From Histomonas meleagridis (lineage: Eukaryota > Parabasalia > Tritrichomonadida > Dientamoebidae), in NCBI GenBank assembly GCA_020186115.1, contig WSYJ01000143.1, positions 62,001-126,000 of the forward strand: DNA of 64,000 nucleotides, given 5' to 3'. The translations under genes were made by a program, and so were the position numbers. Positions 28,671 to 38,800 of the stretch are shown here, in pieces. Under the pieces are notes generated by a model. It was not told the DNA's origin. It saw nothing but the letters and a program-made list of their open reading frames with translations, and searched no databases. Positions within the stretch are counted from its first letter, which is position 1. Each line of letters opens with the position of its first letter.

Positions 28671-29458
28671 ATGCCTCGTAGGTTACGTAGACGTAGTTAT
28701 TAACGTGGACGTCCATTAAAGACTGTTAAATATTCTAATGAGACATATAATAGTTCCGGTCCTATTACTTTCAATGTCGGTGACATTGGTGATCAAGTAT
28801 CAGCTACCTTTATTAGTGCAGTTGCATCTCAAGGTATGCGTAAATTAAAGAACTTTACGTTAAAGATGATAACTGATATTGAAATTCCATTACTTTGGGC
28901 CTTGGTATATGTACCTGATGGTACAAGTATTCAAAAAATCAGTTTAGATACTGTAATTAATCAAGTCTTTTTAAATGTTCAATGAAATTATGCAGTTACA
29001 TATTAATAAAAAATTTTCACCCACTTTTATTTATATGTTTGATCCTCATCATATAGGATCTATTAGTAGTTAATCTTATTATTCACGAAATAAGGGACGT
29101 GTTATACAACGTAAGTTAGTTGGCCCTATTAATTCCCCACTTTCTAAATATGAATTAGACCGATGATACTTATTATTATGTATTTATTGTTATTGAACCC
29201 AATTCTCCCAATACTCTTTATACACAGATTCATGTCATTTTTATTCATTGAAGTTCTCTTTCTCGAGGTGGGACATTTTATTATTATTTATATGATTTTG
29301 GTAGTACTACAGCACCTCCAACTGACGAACGTCATGTTGCATTTTTAACACAACAACAATCAGTTATATTTTATATACCAGAAACCAATTTAGATATTGC
29401 AGCACCAAGTATATTATATGTTCCTAATTCTAATAATTCATTTGATTTACCATCGTAA
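28671..29458 (+). pseudogene. CRESS-DNA-virus-like capsid protein remnant (endogenous)
   Basis: An ATG opens an arginine-rich N-terminus (MPRRLRRRSY), as in capsids of circular Rep-encoding ssDNA viruses. A stop follows at once, but the frame continues with FNVGDIGDQ and the beta-strand phrase WALVYVPDGTS, a placement typical of CRESS jelly-roll capsids. Further stops and at least two frame changes occur before the C-terminal part, where GGTFYYYLYDFGS and HVAFLTQQQ can be read. The total span fits a capsid of about 260 residues. CRESS viruses of the Kirkoviridae have been predicted to infect parabasalids, so a protist-virus origin is plausible. The copy is clearly broken and no intact Rep gene is seen. 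Confidence 0.55.
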
Positions 29459-29584
29459 GATGTAAACCATTCAATTAATTTTTAGATATTTTTATTTTCT
29501 TATCGGTTTTTCTGGTTAATATTTTTTTTTTCTTTTCGACTTTTCATATTTGTTTTAATAACAAAGTATGTTTACTCGATGGGC

Positions 29585-29930
29585 AATTGAGAACTTTTTA
29601 AACCTAGGTACCCCCTCCCACAAAGAGAGCCCTAATGGCGAATAAGTGCATTTATCACAAACCTGCCGTTGCCCGACTCCGCGGAGCATTTTTTTTATAA
29701 AAGGGCGTAGACAGGTGATCAGTATAAAGTATACAAAGGGTGAAGGTCAGGTTAAATTTTATTTTTCAATAGACCGTTATTATAGGCCCACAAATATAAT
29801 AATAATTTTTACTATAGCACCCATCTTGCGGAGGACGTTAGTGGTACCTTCAGCCAGATTATATTACCCTTTGCTAGCAACAATATAAAAATGTACCTAT
29901 AAACGGTCTCCAGATAGATGGAATTGAATA
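29585..29930. other. GC-elevated non-coding block of unknown origin
   Basis: Markedly richer in G+C than its surroundings. It contains the 10-bp palindrome CTCCGCGGAG (29676-29685) just before a run of eight T (29689-29696), which would suit a Pol III transcript on the plus strand. It also has an inverted pair AGACCGTTATTATAGG (29771-29786) / CCTATAAACGGTCT (29896-29909). I cannot match it to a known RNA. It may be the non-coding region of the viral remnant beside it or a separate RNA gene. Confidence 0.35.
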
Positions 29931-30187
29931 CTTTATTTTGTGAATTCTTAAACTATCATGAGGGGATTGATCTCTCATGTGTCTCATTATACATCGTGTT
30001 TTATAAACCTTAAAAACAATTCCATGCTGTCCCATATAAAGAACTATTATATGGTAAATATGAATATATGAAATATAATACGGTGCAAAACAGAGAGAAC
30101 CCCAATTTCAAAAGTATTCAAAAAGTTGAATTTTGATCGTACTTGGACGCTTCCATTTGCTTTATTTTCAATATTTCTTTTTATCTG

Positions 30188-31336
30188 ATGGGTGGAAGTA
30201 ATAGTCATGCAAAATTCAAAGAAAATCTTCAAACACTGCAACACCTTGAGAAAATTATTTTTGATTTAAACAAAGGTAATATTGATCAAACAGTTGAGCT
30301 TTCATTAAATTATTTGCCCGAAGATTTTCCATATTCATATTTTCATGTTATTTGTAGAGTTATTTATTCATATTTTGTTGCGAAAGGTTTTGAAAAATTA
30401 TGCATCGAATTTATACAAAATATGGAAATTACAACAAAAAATAAAATCTTTGATATATTTTCACAATTTCTATTATCAATTAATAGTCAAGAATCAAATT
30501 ATCTTATTGTAAATATGCTTGAAAATCGGTTAATTGATCCAAAAATTATTCAAAACAAAAATAATTCATATTTTGAACAATATTTTCTAGGTGATAAACA
30601 TATTAAAGAAGGTTTGAATCCACTTGAACTTGCAAATATAATTCGAAATGATGGAATCGAAAACCTTCAAGAAATATCATCACAAAAAAATTTTAATTTT
30701 AATCAATCAATTGAGCCAACACTTTATGAAAGATGTTCATTTATTAATAAAAGATATGTTTCATTAATAGATTTTGCAGCATATTTTTCAGCAGTTCGAT
30801 GTTTTAAATATTTATTAACAAAAGGTGCAATTGTAAATGAAACAGGTAAATATGCAATTGCAGGTGGAAATGAAGAAATTGTTCATTTATGTGAACAAAA
30901 TCATTCAACATTTGAAGATGCATATGAAATAGCAATCGAATTCCATCGAAATAATATCTTTAAATATTTTTTCGAAAACAAAATTATTGAAATACATAAT
31001 TTAGAAAAATTAGGCGAAAAATGTATTTTACATGATAATTATGAAATTTTTTCATTTTTAGAAGAAAATGGAATGAAAATTAACAAAAATATTATCAACG
31101 ACTCATTTATAACAGGGAATACTTTTCTTTTTCAATATTTTCAAGAGAAAACTTCGATTTCAATTAATTTTTATGATATTCCAAGTTTTTGTGGTAACGA
31201 AGAATTTTTTAGATACTTTGCTAATAGCGGATATATTGATATTAAAAGTAGAGTTTTAAAATTTTATTCGGCTTTTGTTGAAATGATTTTTTGTTTAAAC
31301 ATATTGTTTCAAATTTTTTTTGAATTTTTAGATTAG
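30188..31336 (+). CDS. DUF3447-type ankyrin protein, head region (paralogue of 9682-10851)
   Basis: 382 residues from the ATG at 30188 (an upstream in-frame TTG at 30143 is ignored). Residues 1-150 form the helical head (NIDQTVELSLNYL, then VICRVIYSYFVAKG), followed by the family phrases LELANIIRNDGIENLQEISS, YERCSFINKRYVSLIDFAAY, KYAIAGGNEEIVHLCEQNHS and AIEFHRNNIF. The frame runs into a stop inside an AT-rich linker, and ankyrin modules resume at 31334 and continue to 31913. If linkers are removed at RNA level the protein would be about 110 residues longer. Function is unknown; these are proteins of repeat-mediated binding. Confidence 0.78.
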   Translation: MGGSNSHAKFKENLQTLQHLEKIIFDLNKGNIDQTVELSLNYLPEDFPYSYFHVICRVIYSYFVAKGFEKLCIEFIQNMEITTKNKIFDIFSQFLLSINSQESNYLIVNMLENRLIDPKIIQNKNNSYFEQYFLGDKHIKEGLNPLELANIIRNDGIENLQEISSQKNFNFNQSIEPTLYERCSFINKRYVSLIDFAAYFSAVRCFKYLLTKGAIVNETGKYAIAGGNEEIVHLCEQNHSTFEDAYEIAIEFHRNNIFKYFFENKIIEIHNLEKLGEKCILHDNYEIFSFLEENGMKINKNIINDSFITGNTFLFQYFQEKTSISINFYDIPSFCGNEEFFRYFANSGYIDIKSRVLKFYSAFVEMIFCLNILFQIFFEFLD

Positions 31337-31913
31337 CTCTTTCTATTGCATCTTCTAATGGTCATGGAGATATAGTTAAAATAATTCTTAAACAAAAAGG
31401 AATTAAAATTAATGCTAAGGATATTAATTTGTTTAATTTTTTATATATTTTAATAATTTAATATTTCAAAATAATATTTAAAAATTACTTAAGTTACTTC
31501 AAACAGCACTTATGCATGCATCTCAAAAAGGATATACAGAAATAGTTAAATCACTTCTTGAATATAAAGGAATTGACATTAATATTAAAGATATTTATAT
31601 GTTTTAATCAAAATTTTATTTAATAATTTTTTATTTTATAATAATATTTGGAAATTATTTGAATTATTTTATACAGCACTTATGTATGCATCTCAAGAAG
31701 GTCATACAGAGACAGTAAAATTACTTCTAGAACAAAAAGGAATTGATATTGATGCCAAAAATATTTATTTGTTATAATTAAAATTTAATTCAAATATTCG
31801 GTATTTCAAAACAATATATGGAAATTACTTCTAATATTTAATACAACACTTATGATAGCATCAAAAAAAGGCTATAATGAAATAGTTCAACTTTTTAATG
31901 AAAGAAAGAATTA
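31334..31913 (+). repeat. Four ankyrin modules with ~80-bp linkers, 170-bp period
   Basis: Modules begin LALSIASSNGHGDIVK (31334), TALMHASQKGYTEIVK (31503), TALMYASQEGHTETVK (31673) and TTLMIASKKGYNEIVQ (31843). Equivalent positions are 31336, 31506, 31676 and 31846, so all three spacings are exactly 170. The first three modules are 30 codons without stops. The last ends in a natural stop at 31911, which would close the protein. Linkers contain stops and share ATTTCAAAATAATATTTGGAAATTA with those at 8-9.6 kb. Confidence 0.8.
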
Positions 31914-32057
31914 AAAGGACAAATAAACATTAGAATGAACTAATCCATAAATAAATATCTCTAATTACATTTTTAATTTGATTAATATCTAATGAAATGG
32001 AACTTTTCATATTTCGAATATTTAATTCCAAAATCAAAATGTAAAACTATTTTTTGT

Positions 32058-33386
32058 TTATTGAATTTTTTCATATTCAGTTGTATCGTTTTCGACTTTG
32101 CAGCATTTATTCAATGAGAATATATATATCAATACACAAACTGTTATCTGCAAAACAGCGCAAGCAATGAATATCGCTACAACGCCGCTTTTAGACAACT
32201 CGAGCATAATTGGCATACATATTGAAGATGCAACGATTGATCCTAATTGCACAATTCCGAATGAAAATCCGTATACATATTGACCAAATACGTCGAACAC
32301 AAGTGTTGGAATTTGACTTAGTCCAAGTCCAAATGGAATTCCCATCATTGACATAAATGCTGCAAATAAGGTCTCATTCTTTGTCGTCTGTAACAGGAGC
32401 CCAATGACAAGTGGCACTAACCCTAAGATTCCCCAGATTAAACTAAACAGTTTGCTCCGTGGATTGTTGTATTTGTTAATGATGAAGTCAATGATGAACG
32501 ATAGGGTAACGGTCGAAACGCAATTTGTCACCGAAAACGCAATTCCGTACTTAGAGGCCGCATCTTTAAACCCATAAAAGTTCCACACAACATCACCCGC
32601 AGACATAACAAGCATGCCATCAAAAACAGTCATAAACATGCCAAATAAATATATATATAATTGGGGATTCTTCAATACCTTCAAACGTGAAACGGTTGGA
32701 GGTCTAACACTGGCTTCAGAATCAAGTTCCGTGGATGGACGTTGTTGTGGTGTGTCTGGGAATTTGTGGTAGAAAAAGATAATATTTGCTAACGAAACTG
32801 CTACTACACTACAAACTACAATAGCTACAAGTTGAACACCTGAGAAGAAACAGTCATATCCTTTGCATTTAAATGAGCCTTTTCCTGCTTTGTAAATTTC
32901 TAAGAATAATCCAAATGAAAGAGATAATGAAGCTGATACAAAGGAAACACTAATGCCATGAATGGATTCTGGAGATCTAGATAAAGATATTTGCAGGCAT
33001 ACAAAGAATATTGAAGAACTTCCAAATGCCATCAATAAATAAAACGTAATGAAAGCGCCAGCGTTTGTAACAAATGAAAGCACTATGTATGAAACAAAAG
33101 TAACTGCAGAAGATAAAATTAATGTATTTAATGCACCAAACTTATCCAAATATACGCCAATTGGTAAAGTAAAGTACATGAGAACAACACCGCCAGTCAG
33201 CATAAATGTTGATAAGCCTTGTGAAATATTCAATGAATTAATAATTGATTCTCTTTGAGAGGGATAAACATTAACAGATCCAGTTGTTAACGATGCTATA
33301 ACCATGAAAAATAGTACATAAATCCACCATAAAATTGATGGGCGTGGTTGTTCTTCTGTTGAAACAAGTGGATCGTCTCCCACCAT
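32058..33386 (-). CDS. Major facilitator superfamily transporter
   Basis: 442 residues from an ATG, with about 12 hydrophobic segments in two blocks of six separated by a polar loop near 205-235 (PDTPQQRPSTELDSEAS). The first half begins WWIYVLFFMVIASLTTGSVN and has a LDKFGALNTLILSS loop like the MFS loop 2-3 motif. The second half starts after LKVLKNPQLYIYLFGMF, as in nodulin-like and oxalate:formate-type MFS proteins. Substrate cannot be inferred; monocarboxylate or amino-acid transport are possibilities. Both termini are predicted cytosolic. The gene looks intact and sits between pseudogenes. Confidence 0.85.
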   Translation of the reverse strand: MVGDDPLVSTEEQPRPSILWWIYVLFFMVIASLTTGSVNVYPSQRESIINSLNISQGLSTFMLTGGVVLMYFTLPIGVYLDKFGALNTLILSSAVTFVSYIVLSFVTNAGAFITFYLLMAFGSSSIFFVCLQISLSRSPESIHGISVSFVSASLSLSFGLFLEIYKAGKGSFKCKGYDCFFSGVQLVAIVVCSVVAVSLANIIFFYHKFPDTPQQRPSTELDSEASVRPPTVSRLKVLKNPQLYIYLFGMFMTVFDGMLVMSAGDVVWNFYGFKDAASKYGIAFSVTNCVSTVTLSFIIDFIINKYNNPRSKLFSLIWGILGLVPLVIGLLLQTTKNETLFAAFMSMMGIPFGLGLSQIPTLVFDVFGQYVYGFSFGIVQLGSIVASSICMPIMLELSKSGVVAIFIACAVLQITVCVLIYIFSLNKCCKVENDTTEYEKIQ

Positions 33387-33504
33387 CGATTGACAAAAAT
33401 TTGGGTGTTTTCTATGAAAAACGATGAAGTCTTTTTGATCGAAAAACGATCAGTGTCACATTTGTATAAATATGCCAATATCATCTGTTTCTTATAAAGC
33501 AGTA

Positions 33505-34221
33505 TTGCTGCTGTCATAACTGTTCCTTATTTTTTTAATTCTATTCAACGTGAATCCATTAAAGAAGCAGCAAAAATAGCTGGTCTTGATTCTGTAAGTA
33601 TTATACAGCTGCAATTGCATTTTATCCTATAGATACTTTAGAAAACAAAAAAAAAATTTCTATTATTTGATTTTGGTAATACACTCAAAATTTCAATTCT
33701 TAAAGTCAAACAAAATAAAATCAAAATTTGTTCTACTGTTGAAGATGTTATTATTGGTTGTCAATTCTTAACTGATAACATCGTGGAATACTTATTAGAT
33801 TGTTTCCAGGATAGATTCGGATTGGACATTCGTAATAACAGGCGTTCAATGTGTATGCTCGAGAGACAATCATCCAAACTAAAAGTTATTCTATAAAGAC
33901 TTAAAAAAGAGAAAATATAACAAAATTGGTTTTTTCCAGGAGATTGATCAGAAAAAATTCAAAAATATTAATTCCAAAATTTTCCTAAATATATTAATAT
34001 ATTAAGACCAATCAAAGATGTTCTCAAGAAAGCAGATATGATAAAAACAGATCTTGCCGATGTAATACTTGCAGGAGGTTCATCGAATATTCCAATTGTA
34101 ACAGAAATATTAAAAGGTTTCTTTTTCGAAAAGATTGTACATTGCAATGTTGATCCTGTGTTGGTGTTTGTTACAGGTGCAGTAAAATATGTAAACAACA
34201 TGAGTAAAGGCCAAAACAACT
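33505..34221 (+). pseudogene. Hsp70 ATPase-domain pseudogene
   Basis: The plus strand reads AAVITVPYFFNSIQRESIKEA at the start, then a LLFDFGN phosphate-binding-like segment in another frame, and ends with a DVILAGGSSNIPIVTEIL segment and a DPVLVFVTGAVKY segment. These are the Hsp70 order (AVITVPAYF, DLGGGT, VGGSTRIP, NPDEAVAYGAA). Several stops and frame changes and a loss of central sequence make it non-functional. The LAGGSSNIPIV segment differs from housekeeping Hsp70, so the parent may be a divergent paralogue. Confidence 0.8.
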
Positions 34222-34528
34222 AAATCAAATTTTCTGAATTCACATATTGAACATTATCTCATTTGGATCATAGCCACATCATTAATAGAATAAACGAGAA
34301 ATAGAGTTCGAATATAAATATCTAATGCAATAAAATAAAATTGTATTTAATGAATAATAATATATCTTTAATTACATTTTTTATAAAATATTTTATAAAA
34401 TGCTTATATGGAATCATTTGAGGCATTAATTGTTGAAAATATATGTAGAATTTTCATTGAGTATATATTATATTATTATATTATTATAATAATAGATTCT
34501 ATTATAATGAATCGAAAAAACAAAAAAT

Positions 34529-34600
34529 TGTCTCCGGGCAGGATCGAACTGCCGTCAAGAGCGTGTTAAACTCCTATTCTAACCATTAGACTACGGAGAC
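34529..34600 (-). tRNA. tRNA-Val (anticodon AAC)
   Basis: 72 nt on the minus strand. The acceptor stem is GTCTCCG/CGGAGAC with discriminator A. The anticodon arm is GGAGT-TTAACAC-GCTCT, giving anticodon AAC. The T arm has the B box GTTCGATCC and the D arm the A box TAGTCTAATGG. A T-run follows the 3' end (TTTTTTGTTTTTT on the minus strand). It has no intron and resembles human tRNA-Val(AAC), with the same loop core TAACAC. Confidence 0.93.
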
Positions 34601-34805
34601 TTTGGAATTTCTTTTTTCTATATATGATACAATGTTTATATTGAAATCTTTGTATAAATGCAAATTTCTCATGATATATTAATTTTCCAAATTTACATAC
34701 TTCTGCTTCACATAATTTCAATAAAATTTATTCATTTTAAATATTTTTATTTAAAACATTACATAAAATAAAAACTACAAACATTTTAATTTCTAGGTCC
34801 AAACT

Positions 34806-35605
34806 TTATTTCAAAAACACCATAAATTTATTTCCCAATTTTTTCTGCAAGCAACTCGGGAACAAACATTTCCTTAAGAATGCTAATGCACTATTAAATC
34901 CACCATAAGTCCCAACCTTATTTAAAAATCCAATCTCTGCATCTTCAACTATTTCCAACGATGGTTTCAACGAAGTACAATCGAAAAGTCCGGTTGGATC
35001 ATACTTTAACTCTAGATTTAATGATAAAAAGCTTCCAAAATAATTTCCTTTGCTTATTGATGTGGTCGTATGAGGAAAATCGCTATTAATAAGCATGGTT
35101 TGATATACCTCTGGAATAGGACGATGTTGAAACCATAGATGGAAGTGGGCGGCCATTATTTTGGGAGTTAAGTTCCCTCGATTTTGATGTGTACCACGAA
35201 ACTTGGTCAGGAGCTGTAAAGAAACTTGAACTATCAGGTCCTGAGTCAACAAACCAAAGGTTGAATATGTTATGTTCTTGTTTAGAATCTTTAATAAGTA
35301 AATTATAATTTCCAATACCTGTGATTTCTTCTGGGCCAGAAATTGCAAGACATCGAGGATACTTCTGATAGTAAGAAAGCTGCTGCGATATAGGATATGA
35401 AATTTCAGGATCATGATTGCCAAATGTTAGTGCATATGGCACGTTACTGGAATCAATTACTTCAAGAAATTTATTGACAGATCTTTCAAAATGTCCCCCT
35501 GGAAGTTTAACTGCAACTTGATCACCATTCAAAACGATAAGATCAGGCACATTCGAAATTGATGTAAAGAAACTTGAATAATAATTATTATTGAAGCAGC
35601 GAAAA
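34806..35605 (-). pseudogene. Calcineurin-like metallophosphoesterase pseudogene
   Basis: One minus-strand frame (35086-35550) has the metal-binding phrases PDLIVLNGDQV and YALTFGNHDPE of Dcr2/PAP-type phosphoesterases. The continuation (HRPIPEVYQTM onward) is in another frame, so there is a frameshift near 35150-35170. The segment that should carry the first DxH motif is lost: upstream of residue 1 there is FTSISNV and then stops. The final His motifs are not recognisable. Confidence 0.72.
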
Positions 35606-35688
35606 ACTGTCTACTATTGGAAATATTGTTGTGCCTTCATTATATATATATATATAATGAAAAACTATTTAATATCATCGTATGTTTC

Positions 35689-35693
35689 TCACA
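35689..35693 (+). promoter_or_regulatory. Initiator element (TCACA) before a small ORF
   Basis: TCACA abuts the ATG at 35694, which would give a 3-nt leader. It supports the second of two in-frame ATGs (35682, 35694). Confidence 0.35.
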
Positions 35694-35852
35694 ATGTCGA
35701 ATAAAACGAAAATAAATGCAAATGAGCAAACAATATCTATTCTACAAGAACAAATTAGCACATTAAAACAACAACTTTTTGTTAATTTCCAACACGAAAC
35801 ACTTAAAAACGTCGAAACGCAAACGATATTTGTTGTTCCATCATTTTTTTAA
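35694..35852 (+). CDS. Small hypothetical protein (52 residues)
   Basis: A short frame beginning MSNKTKINANEQTISILQEQ and ending VVPSFF. Residues 10-35 could form a short coiled coil. It ends 13 bp before the 3' end of the convergent BEACH gene. Only the initiator context supports it; no homologue is recognised and it could be chance. Confidence 0.4.
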   Translation: MSNKTKINANEQTISILQEQISTLKQQLFVNFQHETLKNVETQTIFVVPSFF

Positions 35853-35865
35853 ATAAAAATATTTT

Positions 35866-38800
35866 TTATTTTTTAAGTTCGTCGTTCTCTAATAGTTCAA
35901 TACATTGTTGACATAAACAATTTTTCTTTTGTTGCACAGCCGGTCCTTTAAATTCGATACTTATGTTTATCATTTTATCTCTTGGCAAACATTTCTGGCA
36001 AAAGAATCGATGACAGTTTTCGCATATTTTAATGTTCTGATTCATCAGCGTCAAATTTGTGTTTTCGATCGAAATTTGTGTTTTACAATTACTACATTCG
36101 AACGCATATTTCTTCTTTAGGTCAGGAACATTACTACCAATGAAATCAATACAGTAAACAGTTTTGTCTGAGATAACTATAGCACGTGATGACGTTTCAT
36201 CAATTGATATTTTGATTATCGGATAATTCGAAATTTTGATTTCCTTAAGTAAAATCAACTTGTTATTCGAATAGTCGATGGTCCAAAACATTACTGTGCC
36301 ATTAGCATGTCCTGTAATGAAGAATCGATTAGTTACTGATTCTGGTAAATTCGCTACTGATATAGTTAAAACGGATGATTTAATGTTTTGTTCCATTATT
36401 TTCATTGCAGAAACACTCCAAATTGAAATAATTGAATATCCGCCAATTATTATTATCCCTGCGTGATCATCAATACATATACAATTGATCTTAAAATCAG
36501 TTGTAATAGGTTCAATTAATCTCATTGTACCTATATCTATTCTATTTATTACATTATTTGAAATTGCAAATGCCAAAAAGTGAGGTGAAGAAACCGCACA
36601 ATTTGAGACGGAACCGTTTGTGTTATAAAATCCGATAAAAACCGCTTCTGTCACTTCACCTCCGATATATTTTAATGTATACAAATTAATTCCACCTTCT
36701 TTTTGACCTAAACATAAGAACACTCCATCTTTAGAGCAGCATAAGCAAGAATTGCTTAATATGAAGTCATCCTTAATCAATATTTTATTTTTATTATTAT
36801 TAATTACTAATTTATCATTATCGATATTAATAATTTGATTATAAAACGGCGGAATTAAAATGGAATTTTGACCACAAAACATAATTTCGTTTTGTAATAT
36901 TTGTAAATCGATAATTGGGAAATTAAACACGTTACTATTTAATTTCTGATAAATTATATCGTTCGGATTTGACATCAAATGTAATTTCGTAAATATTTTT
37001 GTTGGTTTTGGATGCGGCTGCTTAAATATTTGCATACAACATTGCCCAAAATTAACAATACACGTGATCGCGGCATCTCTTTCGATTTCATCCTCACTCT
37101 CAATCGCGCTATCATCTTCTTCATTCACATAACATAATGGATGGAATAAGTTTTTCGCTTCGATTGCTGCTTCACCACGTGATTTATAACCGAATATTAA
37201 ATCGATCCAATTGGATAAATGCATTGATACTTTATCGCTTTGTAAGAAGTGTATCATTTTATGTATGAAGTCGCGTGGATTATTACTCCATTTACCGATT
37301 CGTACATCTCTAACATCATTACCTTCAGTTGTAGTTGTTAAAGGTAATTGACTTATATTAGTAAGGAAATCAGGTAAACAAAAGAATTGTGGAATAAGTT
37401 CTTTTACATCTGCTGGAGACATATAAGCTGCAGATAGCCATGACTCAGTGACGTCATAAAAGAGTCGATTTTGATGATCCCAACCACGATGTAAATGGAT
37501 GGAGAACAAACAAAACGGATCAATACGAAACATAAAATATAACACAACCCCTAAATGCATGTAATGTGTTCCATAGAAATATTGTTTACCTGAATCTTCA
37601 AATATTGTATCAAATCGTGGCGCACGTGTTTCTCCAATTTGTCCCATTGGTAAACTCAAGTTTCGATATGATTCAATTGGAGCATCTTCTAAATCTTGCG
37701 TATTATAATCGCCAATAATCCATGGGAAAACATAATATTGCGTGTAATCACATAATGATCGTAATGATAATCGATTAAGAATACATAAATATGAAAAGTT
37801 ATCAATGACTCCATCAGTCCAAAGTTTTGTTAAATCTTTACGGCGTAATAAATACGTCGAAGATAACGGTGAAAATGTATTAAAATTAGGTTTAGGTAAA
37901 TGTGATAATGATTCATCAACATCTTTCTTAAATAAGTTTAAAAATGATTTTCGTTCTTCGAATTTTGGTATTAATATGAAATTCCATCCGTAAACAAAAT
38001 TAAGTTCAATTGCGGATGGCTTATGTAAATAATAATGTAAAATATAATTAATTAATCCATTAATCGGCCATCCAATGATTGGATGCGATTCAAATAATGA
38101 ACTTGGCCCAAAATATCCTGAAATAATATAACAAATATAAAATGTATATAATATTCGTGATGTAGAAATCGTTGAGACTTTAACCCCTTCTTCAGTTAAT
38201 TGCATTCCTTCAATGAAGAAGAAATGACTTGACGTCCTAAATAATAACCCTGGTAATGGATCTACACCATAAAATAATGATACACTATAAATCGATTCAA
38301 AAGGTTTTCCATGATTTAATAAAAGCTGCAAAAGTGACAGCCTAACGGAATCTGACATTGGCAAAACGACAGAAAACGTTAACTTCTCTTGACCGTTTAA
38401 GTGTTGAATTAAATCTTTAAATTGTTCAAATGGAATTGAGATAAAACTCTTTAAAACATCAGGTAAAAGAATTAATAAATCATTAATATTAGGTGTAGGT
38501 AACATTACTGAAGTAATCTTCTTACAAGGGAAACTAGGCATTTTATATAATAAAGGAGATTTATCAATTCTTTTAGTTGGGAAAATTGGATCACTTAAAA
38601 TCGATTGTGTATAAACATGAGATCTTTTCTCATCGAAGTTATATCTTTTAGAGATATGTTGTTCTCTAATATGAATGAAATAATTTAATTGGACCATAAT
38701 TCTTTTTTGTTCAAAGTCACGAATTATAGAACCCATTGATTTAGATAAAATAATATCATTATGAAAATCATTTAATAATTGATTTGCTAAACTATAAAAT

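Noticed and set aside
29855-29875. TTATATTAC as a CRESS replication-origin nonanucleotide
   Set aside because: It differs from the NANTATTAC consensus and does not sit in the loop of a convincing hairpin.
29771-29909. Same regulatory pair as at 1066-1173 because both contain GACCGTT/AACGGTC
   Set aside because: The 7-mer also occurs inside genes (near 5855 and 32508), so the coincidence is weak.
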